Counted from the stretch's first letter, positions 16,175-25,021 are shown. The stretch is DNA of 57,845 bases from CAG-791 sp045113775 (GCA_045113775.1 JBGUJH010000085.1:1-57845); one strand, 5' to 3'. Made by a program: numbers and translations. The notes: a model not told the origin generated them from the sequence alone.

Positions 16175-17059
16175 ATGATTCATTTTGCGGCCAAAATAGA
16201 GAGAAATGACCCGTGCTGGTGTGGCAGCGGCAAGAAGTACAAGAGCTGCCATATGCGCTTCGACGAAAAGATCAGGAGCTTCCAGCTAAAAGGACATATC
16301 ACTCCGGACAGGAGTATCATCAAGACTCCTGAACAGGTTCAGGGTATCAAAGAGAGCGCCAAGGTCAATATGGCCTGCCTGGACGCAGTCGCAGCGGCGA
16401 TCCGCCCGGGTATGAGCACGGAAGAGATCGATAAGATTGTATATGAGACTACTGTCTCCATGAACGCGATTCCGGCGCCGCTCCATTACGAGGGATTTCC
16501 TAAGAGCGTCTGTACTTCCATAAACGAGGAAGTCTGCCACGGGATCCCGGATGAGGTCCATATCCTGAAGGAAGGCGATATCATCAACGTGGACTGCTCC
16601 ACGATCTACAGGGGATATTTTTCGGATTCTTCCCGAATGTACTGCATCGGCGAGGTCTCCGAGGAGAAGAAGAAACTGGTGCAGGTCACCAAAGAGTGCG
16701 TCGAGATCGGTCTTGAGAATGTAATTCCGTGGACTTTCCTCGGCGACATGGGCAGCAAAGTCCATGAGCACGCTGTGAAGAACGGTTATTCAGTGGTCCG
16801 CGAGATCGGCGGGCATGGAATCGGCCTCGAGTTCCACGAGGACCCGTTTGTAAGCTACGTCTCCAAGCCGGGACAGGAGATGCTGATGGTGCCCGGAATG
16901 GTCTTCACGATCGAGCCCATGGTCAATATGGGGACCGACGAGATCTATCAGGATGACAAGAACGGCTGGACGATCTATACAAGAGACGGAAAGCCCTCCG
17001 CGCAGTGGGAGATCCAGGTGCTTGTCACAGAGACGGGGCACGAGGTGCTCTGCTGGTAA
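16175..17059 (+). CDS. map: Methionine aminopeptidase, type I, with SEC-C zinc motif
   Basis: Cytoplasmic metalloprotease that removes the initiator methionine from new proteins. This 294-residue form has an N-terminal SEC-C zinc-binding motif (C14, C16, C25, H26 in CWCGSGKKYKSCH), a feature of the longer MetAP subtype. The catalytic core shows the metal ligands in INVDCSTIYRGYFSD, GHGIGLEFHEDP, TIEPMV and a late Glu in IQVLVTETG. ATG 16175 is chosen since the SEC-C motif is normally close to the N-terminus; the open frame back to ATG 16124 has no ribosome site. Its own promoter and terminator make it a single-gene unit. Confidence 0.93.
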   Translation: MIHFAAKIERNDPCWCGSGKKYKSCHMRFDEKIRSFQLKGHITPDRSIIKTPEQVQGIKESAKVNMACLDAVAAAIRPGMSTEEIDKIVYETTVSMNAIPAPLHYEGFPKSVCTSINEEVCHGIPDEVHILKEGDIINVDCSTIYRGYFSDSSRMYCIGEVSEEKKKLVQVTKECVEIGLENVIPWTFLGDMGSKVHEHAVKNGYSVVREIGGHGIGLEFHEDPFVSYVSKPGQEMLMVPGMVFTIEPMVNMGTDEIYQDDKNGWTIYTRDGKPSAQWEIQVLVTETGHEVLCW

Positions 17060-17090
17060 AAAATGCGCTCGGAACGAGGAGCGCATTTTT
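17059..17090 (+). terminator. Intrinsic terminator of map
   Basis: Perfect 12-base stem, AAAAATGCGCTC (17059-17070) with GAGCGCATTTTT (17079-17090), and an 8-base loop; the T-tract is part of the stem. Confidence 0.85.
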
Positions 17091-17171
17091 GGAAGCAATG
17101 CCTTCGGCATGGCTTCAGGGGTATCGCAAACCCTGTAATCATATAGAAATAATTAAGAGGGGAAATGACCT

Positions 17172-19238
17172 ATGCAGAATAAAGGAAAATACTACATTAC
17201 AACAGCGATTGCCTATACATCAGGCAAACCGCACATTGGAAACACCTACGAGATCATCCTCGCTGACTGCATCGCCAGATACAAGAAAGCGGACGGTTAT
17301 GACGTTCATTTCCAGACCGGAAGTGACGAACATGGCCAGAAGATCGAGTCCAGAGCCGCTGCAGCCGGCAAGACTCCCAAGGAATTCGTAGACGATGTGG
17401 CAGGAGAGATCAAGAGACTCTGGGACCTCGTCAATACTTCCTATGACCGCTTTATCCGTACAACGGACGCAGACCATGAGCTTCAGGTACAGAAGATCTT
17501 CAAGAAGCTGTACGAGCAGGGCGATATCTATCTGGGTTATTACGAGGGAATGTACTGCAGAGAGTGCGAGGCATTCTACACGACTTCCCAGGTCGTAGAC
17601 GGCAAATACTGCCCTGTCTGCGGCGGAGAAGTGCATCAGGCTAAGGAAGACGCGTACTTCTTCAGAATGAAGAAATATGCTGACCGTCTGATCGAGCACA
17701 TCAACACACATCCCGAGTTCATCCAGCCCGTATCCCGCAAGAACGAGATGATGAACAACTTCCTGCTGCCCGGACTGCAGGATCTGTGCGTCTCCAGAAG
17801 CTCCTTTACATGGGGCATTCCGGTGGACTTCGCGCCCGGCCATGTGGTCTACGTCTGGCTTGACGCGCTCAGCAACTATATCACCGGTATCGGATACGAT
17901 GCTGACGGAAACAGCAGCGAGCTGTACAAGAAGAACTGGCCTGCAGACCTTCACCTGATCGGCAAGGACATCGTCCGCTTCCATACCATTTACTGGCCTA
18001 TTTTCCTGATGGCACTGGGCGAGCCCCTTCCCAAACAGGTCTTTGGCCACCCGTGGCTGCTGCAGGGCGGCGAGAAGATGAGCAAGACTAAGGGCAACGT
18101 AATCTATGCGGACGACCTGGTGAACATCTTCGGCGTTGATGCTGTTCGCTATTTTGTCGTGCACGAGATGCCCTATGAGAACGACGGCGTGATCACATGG
18201 GAGCTGGTAGTCGAGAGGATCAATTCCGACCTGGCCAACACGATGGGCAACCTCGTGAACCGCACGATTGCCATGAGCAATAAATATTTTGACGGCGTTG
18301 TTGCCGACAAGGGCGCGGCAGAGCCCGTCGACGACGACCTCAAGGCGTTTGTGACGGCCGCTTATGACAAGGTCGAGGCCAAGATGGACGAACTGCGCGC
18401 GGCTGACGCCCTGACGGAGATCTTCGCGGTCTTCAAGAGACTGAACAAGTACATCGACGAGACCGAGCCGTGGGTGCTGGCAAGGGACGAAGCCAAGTCC
18501 GACCGTCTTGCGACCGTTCTCTACAACCTGATCGAAGGCATCACCATCGGCACGGCGCTCATGGCGCCTTTCATGCCTGAGACGGCAGACAAGATCGTCA
18601 GGATGCTGAATACCGAGATCCGCGACTTCGAAACGCTCAGAACTTTCGGCCTGTATCCTTCCGGAAACAAGGTGACAGACAAGCCCGAGATCCTGTTCGC
18701 ACGCCTCAAAGAGGCAGACGTCATGAAGGATGTCGAGAAGATCATGGAGAAACAGCGCAAGGAAGCCCTGAAGCAGGCCAAGCTCGAGGAGAAGGCCAAG
18801 GAGAAGGTCGCCGAGGATAAAGCGGGCTCCGATAAGGCTGCTGAAGCGGCTAAAGAAGATAAGAATAAAGAAGAGCAGAATGAAGCTCCCGCAGCGGAAA
18901 AGAAGCCTGAGGTCACGATTGATGATTTTGCCAAGCTTCAGTTCCAGGTGGGTGAAGTCATCGCCTGTGAGGAAGTCAAGAAGTCCAAGAAACTTCTCTG
19001 CTCCCAGGTAAGGATCGGCAGTGAAGTGCGCCAGATCGTATCCGGTATCCGTAAGTACTACTCCGCGGAAGAGATGGTCGGCAAAAAAGTGATGGTCATC
19101 ACGAACCTTAAACCCGCCAAGCTGGCCGGACTTATGTCTGAAGGCATGCTTCTGTGCGCGGAAGGTCCCGACGGATCACTTGCGCTGATGACGCCTGAAG
19201 CGGGGAAAGATATTCCGGACGGTTCCGAGATAGGTTAA
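17172..19238 (+). CDS. metG: Methionyl-tRNA synthetase
   Basis: Cytoplasmic class I aminoacyl-tRNA synthetase charging tRNA-Met. In its 688 residues the HIGH-like motif is PHIGN (20-24), the zinc knuckle begins CREC (from C129) with a CPVCG partner, and KMSKTKGN is at 302-309. The last roughly 105 residues form a C-terminal tRNA-binding domain (from TIDDFAKLQFQVGEV) that often dimerises the enzyme. A Lys/Ala/Glu-rich linker of about 45 residues joins the parts. AGAGGGGAAA precedes ATG 17172. No T-box leader is visible in the 80-base gap. The stop codon overlaps the start of structured repeat copy 2. Confidence 0.97.
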   Translation: MQNKGKYYITTAIAYTSGKPHIGNTYEIILADCIARYKKADGYDVHFQTGSDEHGQKIESRAAAAGKTPKEFVDDVAGEIKRLWDLVNTSYDRFIRTTDADHELQVQKIFKKLYEQGDIYLGYYEGMYCRECEAFYTTSQVVDGKYCPVCGGEVHQAKEDAYFFRMKKYADRLIEHINTHPEFIQPVSRKNEMMNNFLLPGLQDLCVSRSSFTWGIPVDFAPGHVVYVWLDALSNYITGIGYDADGNSSELYKKNWPADLHLIGKDIVRFHTIYWPIFLMALGEPLPKQVFGHPWLLQGGEKMSKTKGNVIYADDLVNIFGVDAVRYFVVHEMPYENDGVITWELVVERINSDLANTMGNLVNRTIAMSNKYFDGVVADKGAAEPVDDDLKAFVTAAYDKVEAKMDELRAADALTEIFAVFKRLNKYIDETEPWVLARDEAKSDRLATVLYNLIEGITIGTALMAPFMPETADKIVRMLNTEIRDFETLRTFGLYPSGNKVTDKPEILFARLKEADVMKDVEKIMEKQRKEALKQAKLEEKAKEKVAEDKAGSDKAAEAAKEDKNKEEQNEAPAAEKKPEVTIDDFAKLQFQVGEVIACEEVKKSKKLLCSQVRIGSEVRQIVSGIRKYYSAEEMVGKKVMVITNLKPAKLAGLMSEGMLLCAEGPDGSLALMTPEAGKDIPDGSEIG

Positions 19239-19353
19239 CTCAGGTGGGAGTGGGGCCCCCGCTGAGTTAAATGATGCACACGCGTGCGGAAAGGAAGATG
19301 TTGCCTTACAGGCAACCCGCACGCGGCGCAGCGGCTCGCGCTGCGAGCCTTGA
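19237..19353 (+). repeat. Dispersed structured repeat, copy 2
   Basis: The 98-bp core at 19256-19353 differs from copy 1 at four positions, all outside predicted stems, with no indels. The left arm AACTCAG begins inside the metG stop codon and pairs with CTGAGTT (19262-19268) around a GGGG/CCCC stem. A further hairpin, GCAAGCGGCG (19366-19375) with CGCCGCTTGC (19386-19395), lies just downstream. The gap up to 19428 holds no gene. Confidence 0.85.
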
Positions 19354-19428
19354 TTCGGGTAACCCGCAAGCGGCGCGGAGATCCACGCCGCTTGCTTTAA
19401 CCTTGATTATGACTATGGGGGATAGTTA

Positions 19429-19929
19429 ATGAAGAAAAGAGCGTTGATGATCCTGATGACCGTATTCCTCAGCTTTACAAGCGTGGTGAGTCCGGTCTGC
19501 CAAGCGGCAGCATCGGAGGGCTCGGATACGCAGGAAGAAGCCGGCGGCACGCAGGACGCAGGCAGCAAGGACAAGAGCATTCTCGAGCAGGGAATGGAGA
19601 TCGGAAGCGACCTCTATGACAAAGTTGACGAGAAGCTGGACGGCATGGACAAGGTCTCCCTGCGAAGGAATATCCGGGAGGCGCTCGAGCAGATGGATGA
19701 GATGGGAATCTCACCTTCAGCGGTCGCCGAGAATCTCTTCGGTATACGTCCGCCCGCGGGAAACAGCGGTAAAAAGCCCGGAGACACGCTTATCGAGGAC
19801 GCGCAGAGAACAGTCAGAAAGAAGACGGAAGGGTTCTTTACGATCCTCTGGGAAGGCTTTCTGGACACGCTGGGCAGCATGATCACAACAGGCATCAGCG
19901 TATTCGGCGGACAGAGCGGGAAGAGCTAA
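19429..19929 (+). CDS. Secreted protein of unknown function
   Basis: Not recognised. The 166 residues start with a clear signal peptide (MKKRALMILMTVFLSFTSVV, cleavage likely after CQAAA). An acidic Glu/Asp/Gly-rich stretch follows, then an amphipathic region (LYDKVDEKLDGMDKVSLR) and a C-terminal hydrophobic segment (about 138-160) that may act as an anchor. Its stop is 14 bases before the DUF624 gene, so the two are probably one operon. Function cannot be inferred beyond likely export or surface attachment. Confidence 0.75.
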   Translation: MKKRALMILMTVFLSFTSVVSPVCQAAASEGSDTQEEAGGTQDAGSKDKSILEQGMEIGSDLYDKVDEKLDGMDKVSLRRNIREALEQMDEMGISPSAVAENLFGIRPPAGNSGKKPGDTLIEDAQRTVRKKTEGFFTILWEGFLDTLGSMITTGISVFGGQSGKS

Positions 19930-19943
19930 GGGAGGAAACGTCT

Positions 19944-20594
19944 GTGAACATATTTGAAGAGGGAAGCCCGGTCCAGAGATTTCTGAACAAGATGGCGGAC
20001 CTGCTGATCCTCAATATCATAACATTGCTGATGTGTCTTCCGATCATAACAGCCGGCGCGGCCCTCACGGCGATGCACTATGTGCTCCTGAAAATGGTGC
20101 GCGGAGAAGAGGGATATATTCTCAAATCTTTCTTCCGCTCCTTTAAGAGAGAGTTCAGACAGGCAACGGTCCTGTGGATCCTTTTTGTGGCTTTGGCCGC
20201 CCTTATGGCGTCCAACCTCGTGATGGTCCTGCAGGGATCAGGCAGGTATCCCATTTGGCTTCCGAGTTCAATTGTCGTGGTCGCGGTTCTTGAGCTCATG
20301 TTCATGATCTACACGTTCGCGATGCTTTCACGCTTTGACGACAGTATTTACCACACGCTGCTCAATGCCGTGACGCTCACATTCGCCGAACTGCCGAGAT
20401 CTCTGGAGATGGCCGTAATCACGATCATACCTCTCATCGCGTTTTTCAGGGTGAGTATCCTGCTCCCGGTCCTGATCCTTTTCGGACTCAGCGTTCCGGG
20501 ATACGCCTGCGCGATGATCTACGACCCGGTCTTCAGAAAGATCGAGAAGCAGATCTGGGAAGAGGAGAACGCGGAAGACACGGAGGAAGAATAA
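19944..20594 (+). CDS. YesL/DUF624 family membrane protein
   Basis: A 216-residue polytopic membrane protein of the YesL family, genes for which often lie near carbohydrate ABC transporters in Firmicutes; the biochemical role is unknown. Family features are the opening NIFEEGSPVQRFLNKMADLL, the first helix pair NIITLLMCLPIITAGAAL, and AMHYVLLKMVRGEEGYI. Five or six hydrophobic helices are visible, with an acidic C-terminal tail. It starts with GTG 19944 behind GGAGG at 19931-19935. The msmX-type ATPase gene lies 260 bases downstream, in keeping with a sugar-transport context. Confidence 0.85.
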   Translation: MNIFEEGSPVQRFLNKMADLLILNIITLLMCLPIITAGAALTAMHYVLLKMVRGEEGYILKSFFRSFKREFRQATVLWILFVALAALMASNLVMVLQGSGRYPIWLPSSIVVVAVLELMFMIYTFAMLSRFDDSIYHTLLNAVTLTFAELPRSLEMAVITIIPLIAFFRVSILLPVLILFGLSVPGYACAMIYDPVFRKIEKQIWEEENAEDTEEE

Positions 20595-20675
20595 CCAAAG
20601 CACTGCACATCATGGATGCCTTGTGCGGCGGTTCGCTCCGCAGGCTTCAGCTTTCAAATGACAATTTAAACAAAC

Positions 20676-20727
20676 AAAGAGGGAAATTCTGTACAAGATT
20701 ACGAAGAACAGAATTTCCCTCTTTTTT
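20676..20727 (+). terminator. Intrinsic terminator after the DUF624 gene
   Basis: Perfect 17-base stem (20676-20692 with 20708-20724), a 15-base loop and a T-run ending at 20727. Confidence 0.9.
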
Positions 20728-20801
20728 GTCAACAAATCATCACCAAGACTGCCAAAAATCTTTTGTGAATTAAGGCAATGGTCGGACGGGCTTTTTTTGT
20801 C

Positions 20802-20820
20802 TATACTATGAACAGTTCAT
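20802..20820 (+). promoter_or_regulatory. -10 box and operator-like palindrome before msmX
   Basis: TATACT at 20802-20807 is followed at once by the palindrome ATGAACAGTTCAT (20808-20820, symmetric around its central base) where transcription would start. The -35 region is weak. Position and symmetry suggest repressor or activator control. Confidence 0.5.
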
Positions 20821-20855
20821 AACACTAATATTTTCGATTTTAAAGGAGTTTACAG

Positions 20856-21962
20856 ATGGCAAGCTTATCATTAAAGGATGTATGCAAGGTTTATCCCAAT
20901 GGCTACAAGGCCGTTCAGAATTTCAACATGGAAATCGCTGACAAAGAGTTCATCATTTTCGTAGGCCCTTCCGGATGCGGAAAGTCCACAACTCTGAGAA
21001 TGATCGCAGGTCTGGAAGATATCTCCTCCGGTGAGTTCAAGATCGACGGAAAGCTCATGAATGACGTCGAGCCCAAGGACAGAGATATCGCGATGGTATT
21101 CCAGAACTACGCTCTGTATCCTCATATGACCGTTTATGATAACATGGCATTCGGCCTTAAGCTCCGCAAGGTTCCGAAGGACGAGATCGACAAGGCAGTT
21201 AAAGAGGCAGCAAGGATCCTCGACCTGACACACCTGCTTGACCGTAAGCCGAAGGCTCTTTCCGGTGGTCAGAGACAGCGTGTCGCTATGGGACGTGCTA
21301 TCGTTCGTAATCCCAAGGTCTTCCTCATGGACGAGCCTCTTTCCAACCTGGATGCTAAGCTGCGTGTCCAGATGAGAACTGAGATCGCTAAGCTCCACCA
21401 GAGACTGGGCACCACCATCATCTACGTTACACACGACCAGACAGAGGCTATGACCCTTGGTTCCAGAATCGTCGTTATGAAGGACGGTATCGTTCAGCAG
21501 ATCGATTCCCCTCAGAACCTCTATGACAAGCCCTGCAACCTGTTCGTAGCAGGATTCATGGGATCCCCTCAGATGAACTTTGTAGATGCTGTCGCTAGAG
21601 TAGAAGGCGACAAGGCATTCCTGGATGTCGAGGGACAGTCCATTGAGCTTCCCGCTGACAAGGCTAAGAAAGTGATCGAAGGCGGCTACAACGGCAAGCA
21701 GGTCACATTCGGTATCCGTCCCGAGAACATCATCGAAGTCAAGGGCGAGAAGAAGGTTCCTTATCAGTTCGAGTCCAAGGTCAACGTTTACGAGCTTCTG
21801 GGCGCAGAAGTATTCCTGTATTTCGATCTGGGCAATGCTAACATCACTGCAAGAGTCGAGCCTACCACAAAGGTTCGCCCCGGCGATACAGTGAAGTATA
21901 CCTTCGATACCAAGAAGATCCACGTCTTCGATAAAGAGACCGAACTGACTATTGCAAACTGA
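20856..21962 (+). CDS. Multiple-sugar ABC transporter ATP-binding protein (MsmX/UgpC type)
   Basis: Cytoplasmic ATPase of 368 residues that powers CUT1-family sugar importers. Walker A GPSGCGKST, signature LSGGQRQRVAMGRA, Walker B VFLMDEPLSNLDAK and the H-loop THDQTEAM are all present. The C-terminal third is the MalK-type OB-fold regulatory domain. No permease or binding-protein genes are adjacent, and an orphan ATPase of this type commonly serves several importers. The TTTAAAGGAG site fits ATG 20856. Codon use is strongly biased, as in highly expressed genes. A strong terminator follows. Confidence 0.95.
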   Translation: MASLSLKDVCKVYPNGYKAVQNFNMEIADKEFIIFVGPSGCGKSTTLRMIAGLEDISSGEFKIDGKLMNDVEPKDRDIAMVFQNYALYPHMTVYDNMAFGLKLRKVPKDEIDKAVKEAARILDLTHLLDRKPKALSGGQRQRVAMGRAIVRNPKVFLMDEPLSNLDAKLRVQMRTEIAKLHQRLGTTIIYVTHDQTEAMTLGSRIVVMKDGIVQQIDSPQNLYDKPCNLFVAGFMGSPQMNFVDAVARVEGDKAFLDVEGQSIELPADKAKKVIEGGYNGKQVTFGIRPENIIEVKGEKKVPYQFESKVNVYELLGAEVFLYFDLGNANITARVEPTTKVRPGDTVKYTFDTKKIHVFDKETELTIAN

Positions 21963-22008
21963 TCCGCAAATGCCATTTGCATGACCCTACAGAAATAGGT
22001 TATTATTG

Positions 22009-22050
22009 GGGTGCCGCACTATTTGGATAGTGCGGCGCCCTTTCTTTTTT
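22009..22050 (+). terminator. Intrinsic terminator of the msmX-type gene
   Basis: A 14-base stem with one G-T wobble, GGGTGCCGCACTAT (22009-22022) with ATAGTGCGGCGCCC (22027-22040), a TTGG loop and the T-rich tail TTTCTTTTTT. Confidence 0.92.
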
Positions 22051-22081
22051 GCATTCCAAGTTCCAAATAAGGAGGAGACGG

Positions 22082-23173
22082 ATGGTTTCATCACAGATCA
22101 TTAGAGGATGCCTTGAGCAGCTGAAGGCGATCACCAGGATAGAATTCTGCGTATTGGATATAGCCGGCGGCATTGTGGCCCAGACAGAAGGTGTGAATGT
22201 ACCCGACAAGGCCATGGTAAGAGGGTTTGCGCAGTCAGCTGTAGACAGCCAGATCGTCGGGAACAGTTATTTTCTCAAAATAATGGACGACGAAGAGCTG
22301 CAGTTCATCCTCACGGCGCAGGGAAATGCGGAGCACACATTTATGGTGGCCAAGATCGCGGTCAGCGAGATCGAGAATCTCATTATCGCGTATAAGGAGA
22401 AGTTTGACCGCAACAATTTCTTCCAGAATCTGCTGCTTGACAACCTTCTGCTGGTGGATATACACAACCGCTCCAAAAAGCTCCATATCGTTAACAATGT
22501 TCGAAGGGCGATCATTCTGTTTGAGATGGATCCCGATTCGGAGCAGATCGCGTCGGAAATGCTGTCCGGTCTGTTTACTGTGCAGAACGGCGATTATCTC
22601 ACGGAAGTCGATGAGAGCAGTGTGATCCTGATCAAGGCGCTGGATGAGAAGGAAGACTACAAGGAAGTGGAAGATGCCGCGAAAACGGCGGTGGATATGC
22701 TCAACATGGAAGCTATGGTCAAGGTCCGCGCTTCTTACGGGACGATCGTAGAGGAACTGAGAGAACTGTCCCGTTCTTACAAGGAAGCCAGAATGGCCAT
22801 GGATGTGGGAAGGATCTTCTACGCCGGCAAAAGAGTGATCTCCTACAACGAACTCGGCATTGGGCGCCTGATCTACCAGCTCCCGCCGAGTCTGTGCAGG
22901 ATGTTCATCCAGGAGATCTTTGAGGCAAATGAGATGGCGGAGTTCGACCAGGAGATCCTGACGACTATCAATACATTTTTTGACAATAACCTCAATGTAT
23001 CAGAAACAGCCCGACAGCTCTTCGTGCACAGGAATACGCTGGTGTACCGCATCGAGAAACTGCAGAAGAGTACCGGGCTGGATATCAGGACTTTTGATGA
23101 CGCCATGACGCTCAAGATCGCCCTGATGGTGAATGCTTATATGAAGGATCTGAACCGCAGGCACGGGAACTGA
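22082..23173 (+). CDS. CdaR/PucR-family transcriptional regulator
   Basis: A 363-residue regulator. The N-terminal 140 residues resemble a sugar-diacid or ligand-sensing domain (QLKAITRIEFCVLDIAG), the middle is a GGDEF-like CdaR segment, and the C-terminal 60 residues are the PucR-type helix-turn-helix (FFDNNLNVSETARQLFVHRN then TLVYRIEKLQ). ATG 22082 is chosen because AGGAGG sits at 22070-22075; TTG 22049 is less likely. It lies next to the msmX-type gene and could bind the palindrome at 20808-20820, although that is inference. It converges with the radical SAM gene. Confidence 0.87.
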   Translation: MVSSQIIRGCLEQLKAITRIEFCVLDIAGGIVAQTEGVNVPDKAMVRGFAQSAVDSQIVGNSYFLKIMDDEELQFILTAQGNAEHTFMVAKIAVSEIENLIIAYKEKFDRNNFFQNLLLDNLLLVDIHNRSKKLHIVNNVRRAIILFEMDPDSEQIASEMLSGLFTVQNGDYLTEVDESSVILIKALDEKEDYKEVEDAAKTAVDMLNMEAMVKVRASYGTIVEELRELSRSYKEARMAMDVGRIFYAGKRVISYNELGIGRLIYQLPPSLCRMFIQEIFEANEMAEFDQEILTTINTFFDNNLNVSETARQLFVHRNTLVYRIEKLQKSTGLDIRTFDDAMTLKIALMVNAYMKDLNRRHGN

Positions 23174-23182
23174 TCCGGTGCT

Positions 23183-24130
23183 TTAAAGCCCGGTCCCGTC
23201 GAAGGCGGGGATGTAACTCTGGGACGCGGTCTCGCCGTCCTGGATAAAGCCGTTGGTGATCCCGATGGAGATCGCGTAATCCACCAGTTCATCGTATTCT
23301 TCGGCGGTAAGTTTGCGGCCCAGATTGGGATCGCCGTATACTTGGGGCATCGGCGTGTACTGGTTCATCAGGCTGATAAAAATGCTGTCTCCGTAAGTGG
23401 AGTGGAGGTAATCCAGAATGTCCCTGGAATCCTCGGCACAGCCCGGGAGAGCCAGATGCCGCACAATAACGCCTTTTACCATGATGGGATCGTCTTTGTC
23501 GTCCTTGGCGTCCAGCGAGGATGAGCCGTCCGCGAACAGGGGACGGGGACACTGCCTGACCATTTCCGCCAGCGCCTTGGAGGCATACTGGAAATAATCC
23601 GGAGTGTGAGAGTAGGCCAGGGAGATCCTGGGCGAGATATATTTGAAATCGGGCAGCCAGATGTCCACAAGGCCTTCCAGCGCCTTGATGGCCTCTACGC
23701 GCTCGTACGCACCGGTATTGTAGACGACAGGGATCTTAAGACCCTGTCGTTTTGCTTTCTCTATGGCCGGAATGACGATGTACAGGTAGTGGGAAGCCGT
23801 GACCAGGTTAATGTTCTCGGCGTTCTGTTCCTGCAGCTCCAGGAAGATCTCGGAGAGCCTGGACGGCTCGATCTTCGTTCCGTACATGGCCTTTGCGATC
23901 GCGTAATTCTGGCAGTATACACAGCCCATATTGCAGCCCGAGAAGAATACAGCGCCGCTGCCGCGGTGTCCGGAGATCACCGGCTCCTCGTCAAAATAGA
24001 GAGCCGCCCGCGCAGCGTATAAGACCGCATCTTCCTTGCAATAGCCGACTTCGCCTTCGGCCCGGTTCACTCTGCAGCTCCTGGGACAGAGCGTGCAGTC
24101 TGTCATATCCATTATATTGTCTAAACTCAT
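23183..24130 (-). CDS. Radical SAM protein, PflX/PflA-like
   Basis: A 315-residue radical SAM enzyme of the COG1313 group, similar to pyruvate-formate-lyase activators. An N-terminal cysteine cluster (CTLCPRSCRVNRAEGEVGYC) is followed by the 4Fe-4S motif GCNMGCVYCQN (C-x3-C-x2-C), and later by NTGAYE and DIWLPDFKYI as in activase barrels. AGAAGGG precedes ATG 24130 on the minus strand. Its glycyl-radical partner is not in the window. It lies downstream of the SRP RNA gene. Confidence 0.87.
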   Translation of the reverse strand: MSLDNIMDMTDCTLCPRSCRVNRAEGEVGYCKEDAVLYAARAALYFDEEPVISGHRGSGAVFFSGCNMGCVYCQNYAIAKAMYGTKIEPSRLSEIFLELQEQNAENINLVTASHYLYIVIPAIEKAKRQGLKIPVVYNTGAYERVEAIKALEGLVDIWLPDFKYISPRISLAYSHTPDYFQYASKALAEMVRQCPRPLFADGSSSLDAKDDKDDPIMVKGVIVRHLALPGCAEDSRDILDYLHSTYGDSIFISLMNQYTPMPQVYGDPNLGRKLTAEEYDELVDYAISIGITNGFIQDGETASQSYIPAFDGTGL

Positions 24131-24165
24131 ATCGAACCCTTCTGATTACCGAATACCACTGACAC

Positions 24166-24399
24166 AAAAACTGCTCTCCGCGGCGGAACCTTAACCCGTT
24201 ACTGCTCTTACTGCTCCGCCAGGCACCCTCACGGCACATGATAGGGCCCGCTTAGTGCTGCTTTGTTCCCAATCTGACACGGTTCACGGGGAATCATTGC
24301 GTAAGACCCAAACTTCAACACAGCAAGCGGCAGGCAGCTGTTAAGGCTCCGCCCCGAAGAGCAGGGCGGCAAAATATCGGGTGCCCGGAAGCACCCATA
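24166..24399 (-). ncRNA. ffs: Signal recognition particle RNA, long Firmicutes type
   Basis: The minus strand carries the SRP54-binding hairpin with TGTCAG, a GGAA tetraloop and AAGCAGCACTAAG (plus-strand 24252-24286), and a long terminal helix. Sequence near the 5' end (GGAGCCTTAAC) pairs with GTTAAGGTTCC near the 3' end, and the pairing continues over about 23 positions. A T-run at 24170-24166 ends the RNA. A strong promoter precedes it. The length of about 234 bases fits a large SRP RNA with Alu-type domain. Location beside tadA is common in Firmicutes. The exact ends are estimates. Confidence 0.88.
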
Positions 24400-24405
24400 T
24401 GTGTA

Positions 24406-24434
24406 AATATAGTGGATTGCGCCGGTAAAGTCAA
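24406..24434 (-). promoter_or_regulatory. ffs: Promoter of the SRP RNA gene
   Basis: Minus strand: TTGACT (24434-24429), a 17-base spacer, TATATT (24411-24406). It overlaps the end of tadA, giving the SRP RNA its own start. Confidence 0.8.
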
Positions 24435-24952
24435 TCAAAAGATGACTCTCCGGCGACGGCTTTCTTTCGCATCTTATTTCTCTGACGCAGTTCCTTGAAA
24501 AATTTCTGCAGGATCGCGGTGCATTCTTCCTGCATCACGCCGGTCTCAACCTCGACCTGGTGGTTGAATTCATCGTTCTGCAGGATATTCATCAGGGTGC
24601 CCCCGCACCCTGATTTATAGCTGGGCGCGCCGATCACGACACGGTCGATCCTTGACTGCACAAGTGCGCCGGCGCACATCTGGCAGGGCTCGAGGGTGAC
24701 ATAAAGCGTGCAGCCCTCGAGACGCCAGTCACCGACTTTTTTGTTGGCTTTGCGGATCGCCGTGATCTCGGCATGCGCCAGGGTAGTGTGGTCGGTGTTG
24801 CGCCGGTTATAGCCGCGGCCGATGATGCGCCCGTTCTCGACGATCACAGCTCCGATCGGAACTTCTCCGATGGCGAGCGCTTTCTCAGCCTGTTTAAGCG
24901 CGGCTTTCATATACTTTATATCTTCTTTGGAAAAATCGGTATCTGTTGCCAC
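24431..24952 (-). CDS. tadA: tRNA-specific adenosine deaminase
   Basis: Zinc enzyme converting wobble adenosine-34 to inosine in tRNA-Arg(ACG). The 173 residues show the deaminase signature HAEITAI and PCQMCAGA (His, catalytic Glu, two Cys). The GTG start at 24952 has GAGAG upstream; an internal Met at residue 15 is an alternative. The Arg/Lys-rich tail after the core is usual. The SRP RNA promoter is buried at its 3' end. Confidence 0.95.
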   Translation of the reverse strand: MATDTDFSKEDIKYMKAALKQAEKALAIGEVPIGAVIVENGRIIGRGYNRRNTDHTTLAHAEITAIRKANKKVGDWRLEGCTLYVTLEPCQMCAGALVQSRIDRVVIGAPSYKSGCGGTLMNILQNDEFNHQVEVETGVMQEECTAILQKFFKELRQRNKMRKKAVAGESSFD

Positions 24953-25021
24953 GGCTTACTCTCATGTTTCGTAACTATTCAGCACCCCGCGTCCCAAATG
25001 CTGCGCATTCGGGGTGATGAA

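Noticed and set aside
17091..17171. T-box leader before metG
   Set aside because: The gap is only 81 bases and has no specifier stem or conserved T-box sequence.
20871..21923. Minus-strand frame of 350 codons
   Set aside because: Fully antisense to the msmX-type ATPase gene, which has all ABC motifs; the long open frame is a by-product of codon bias.
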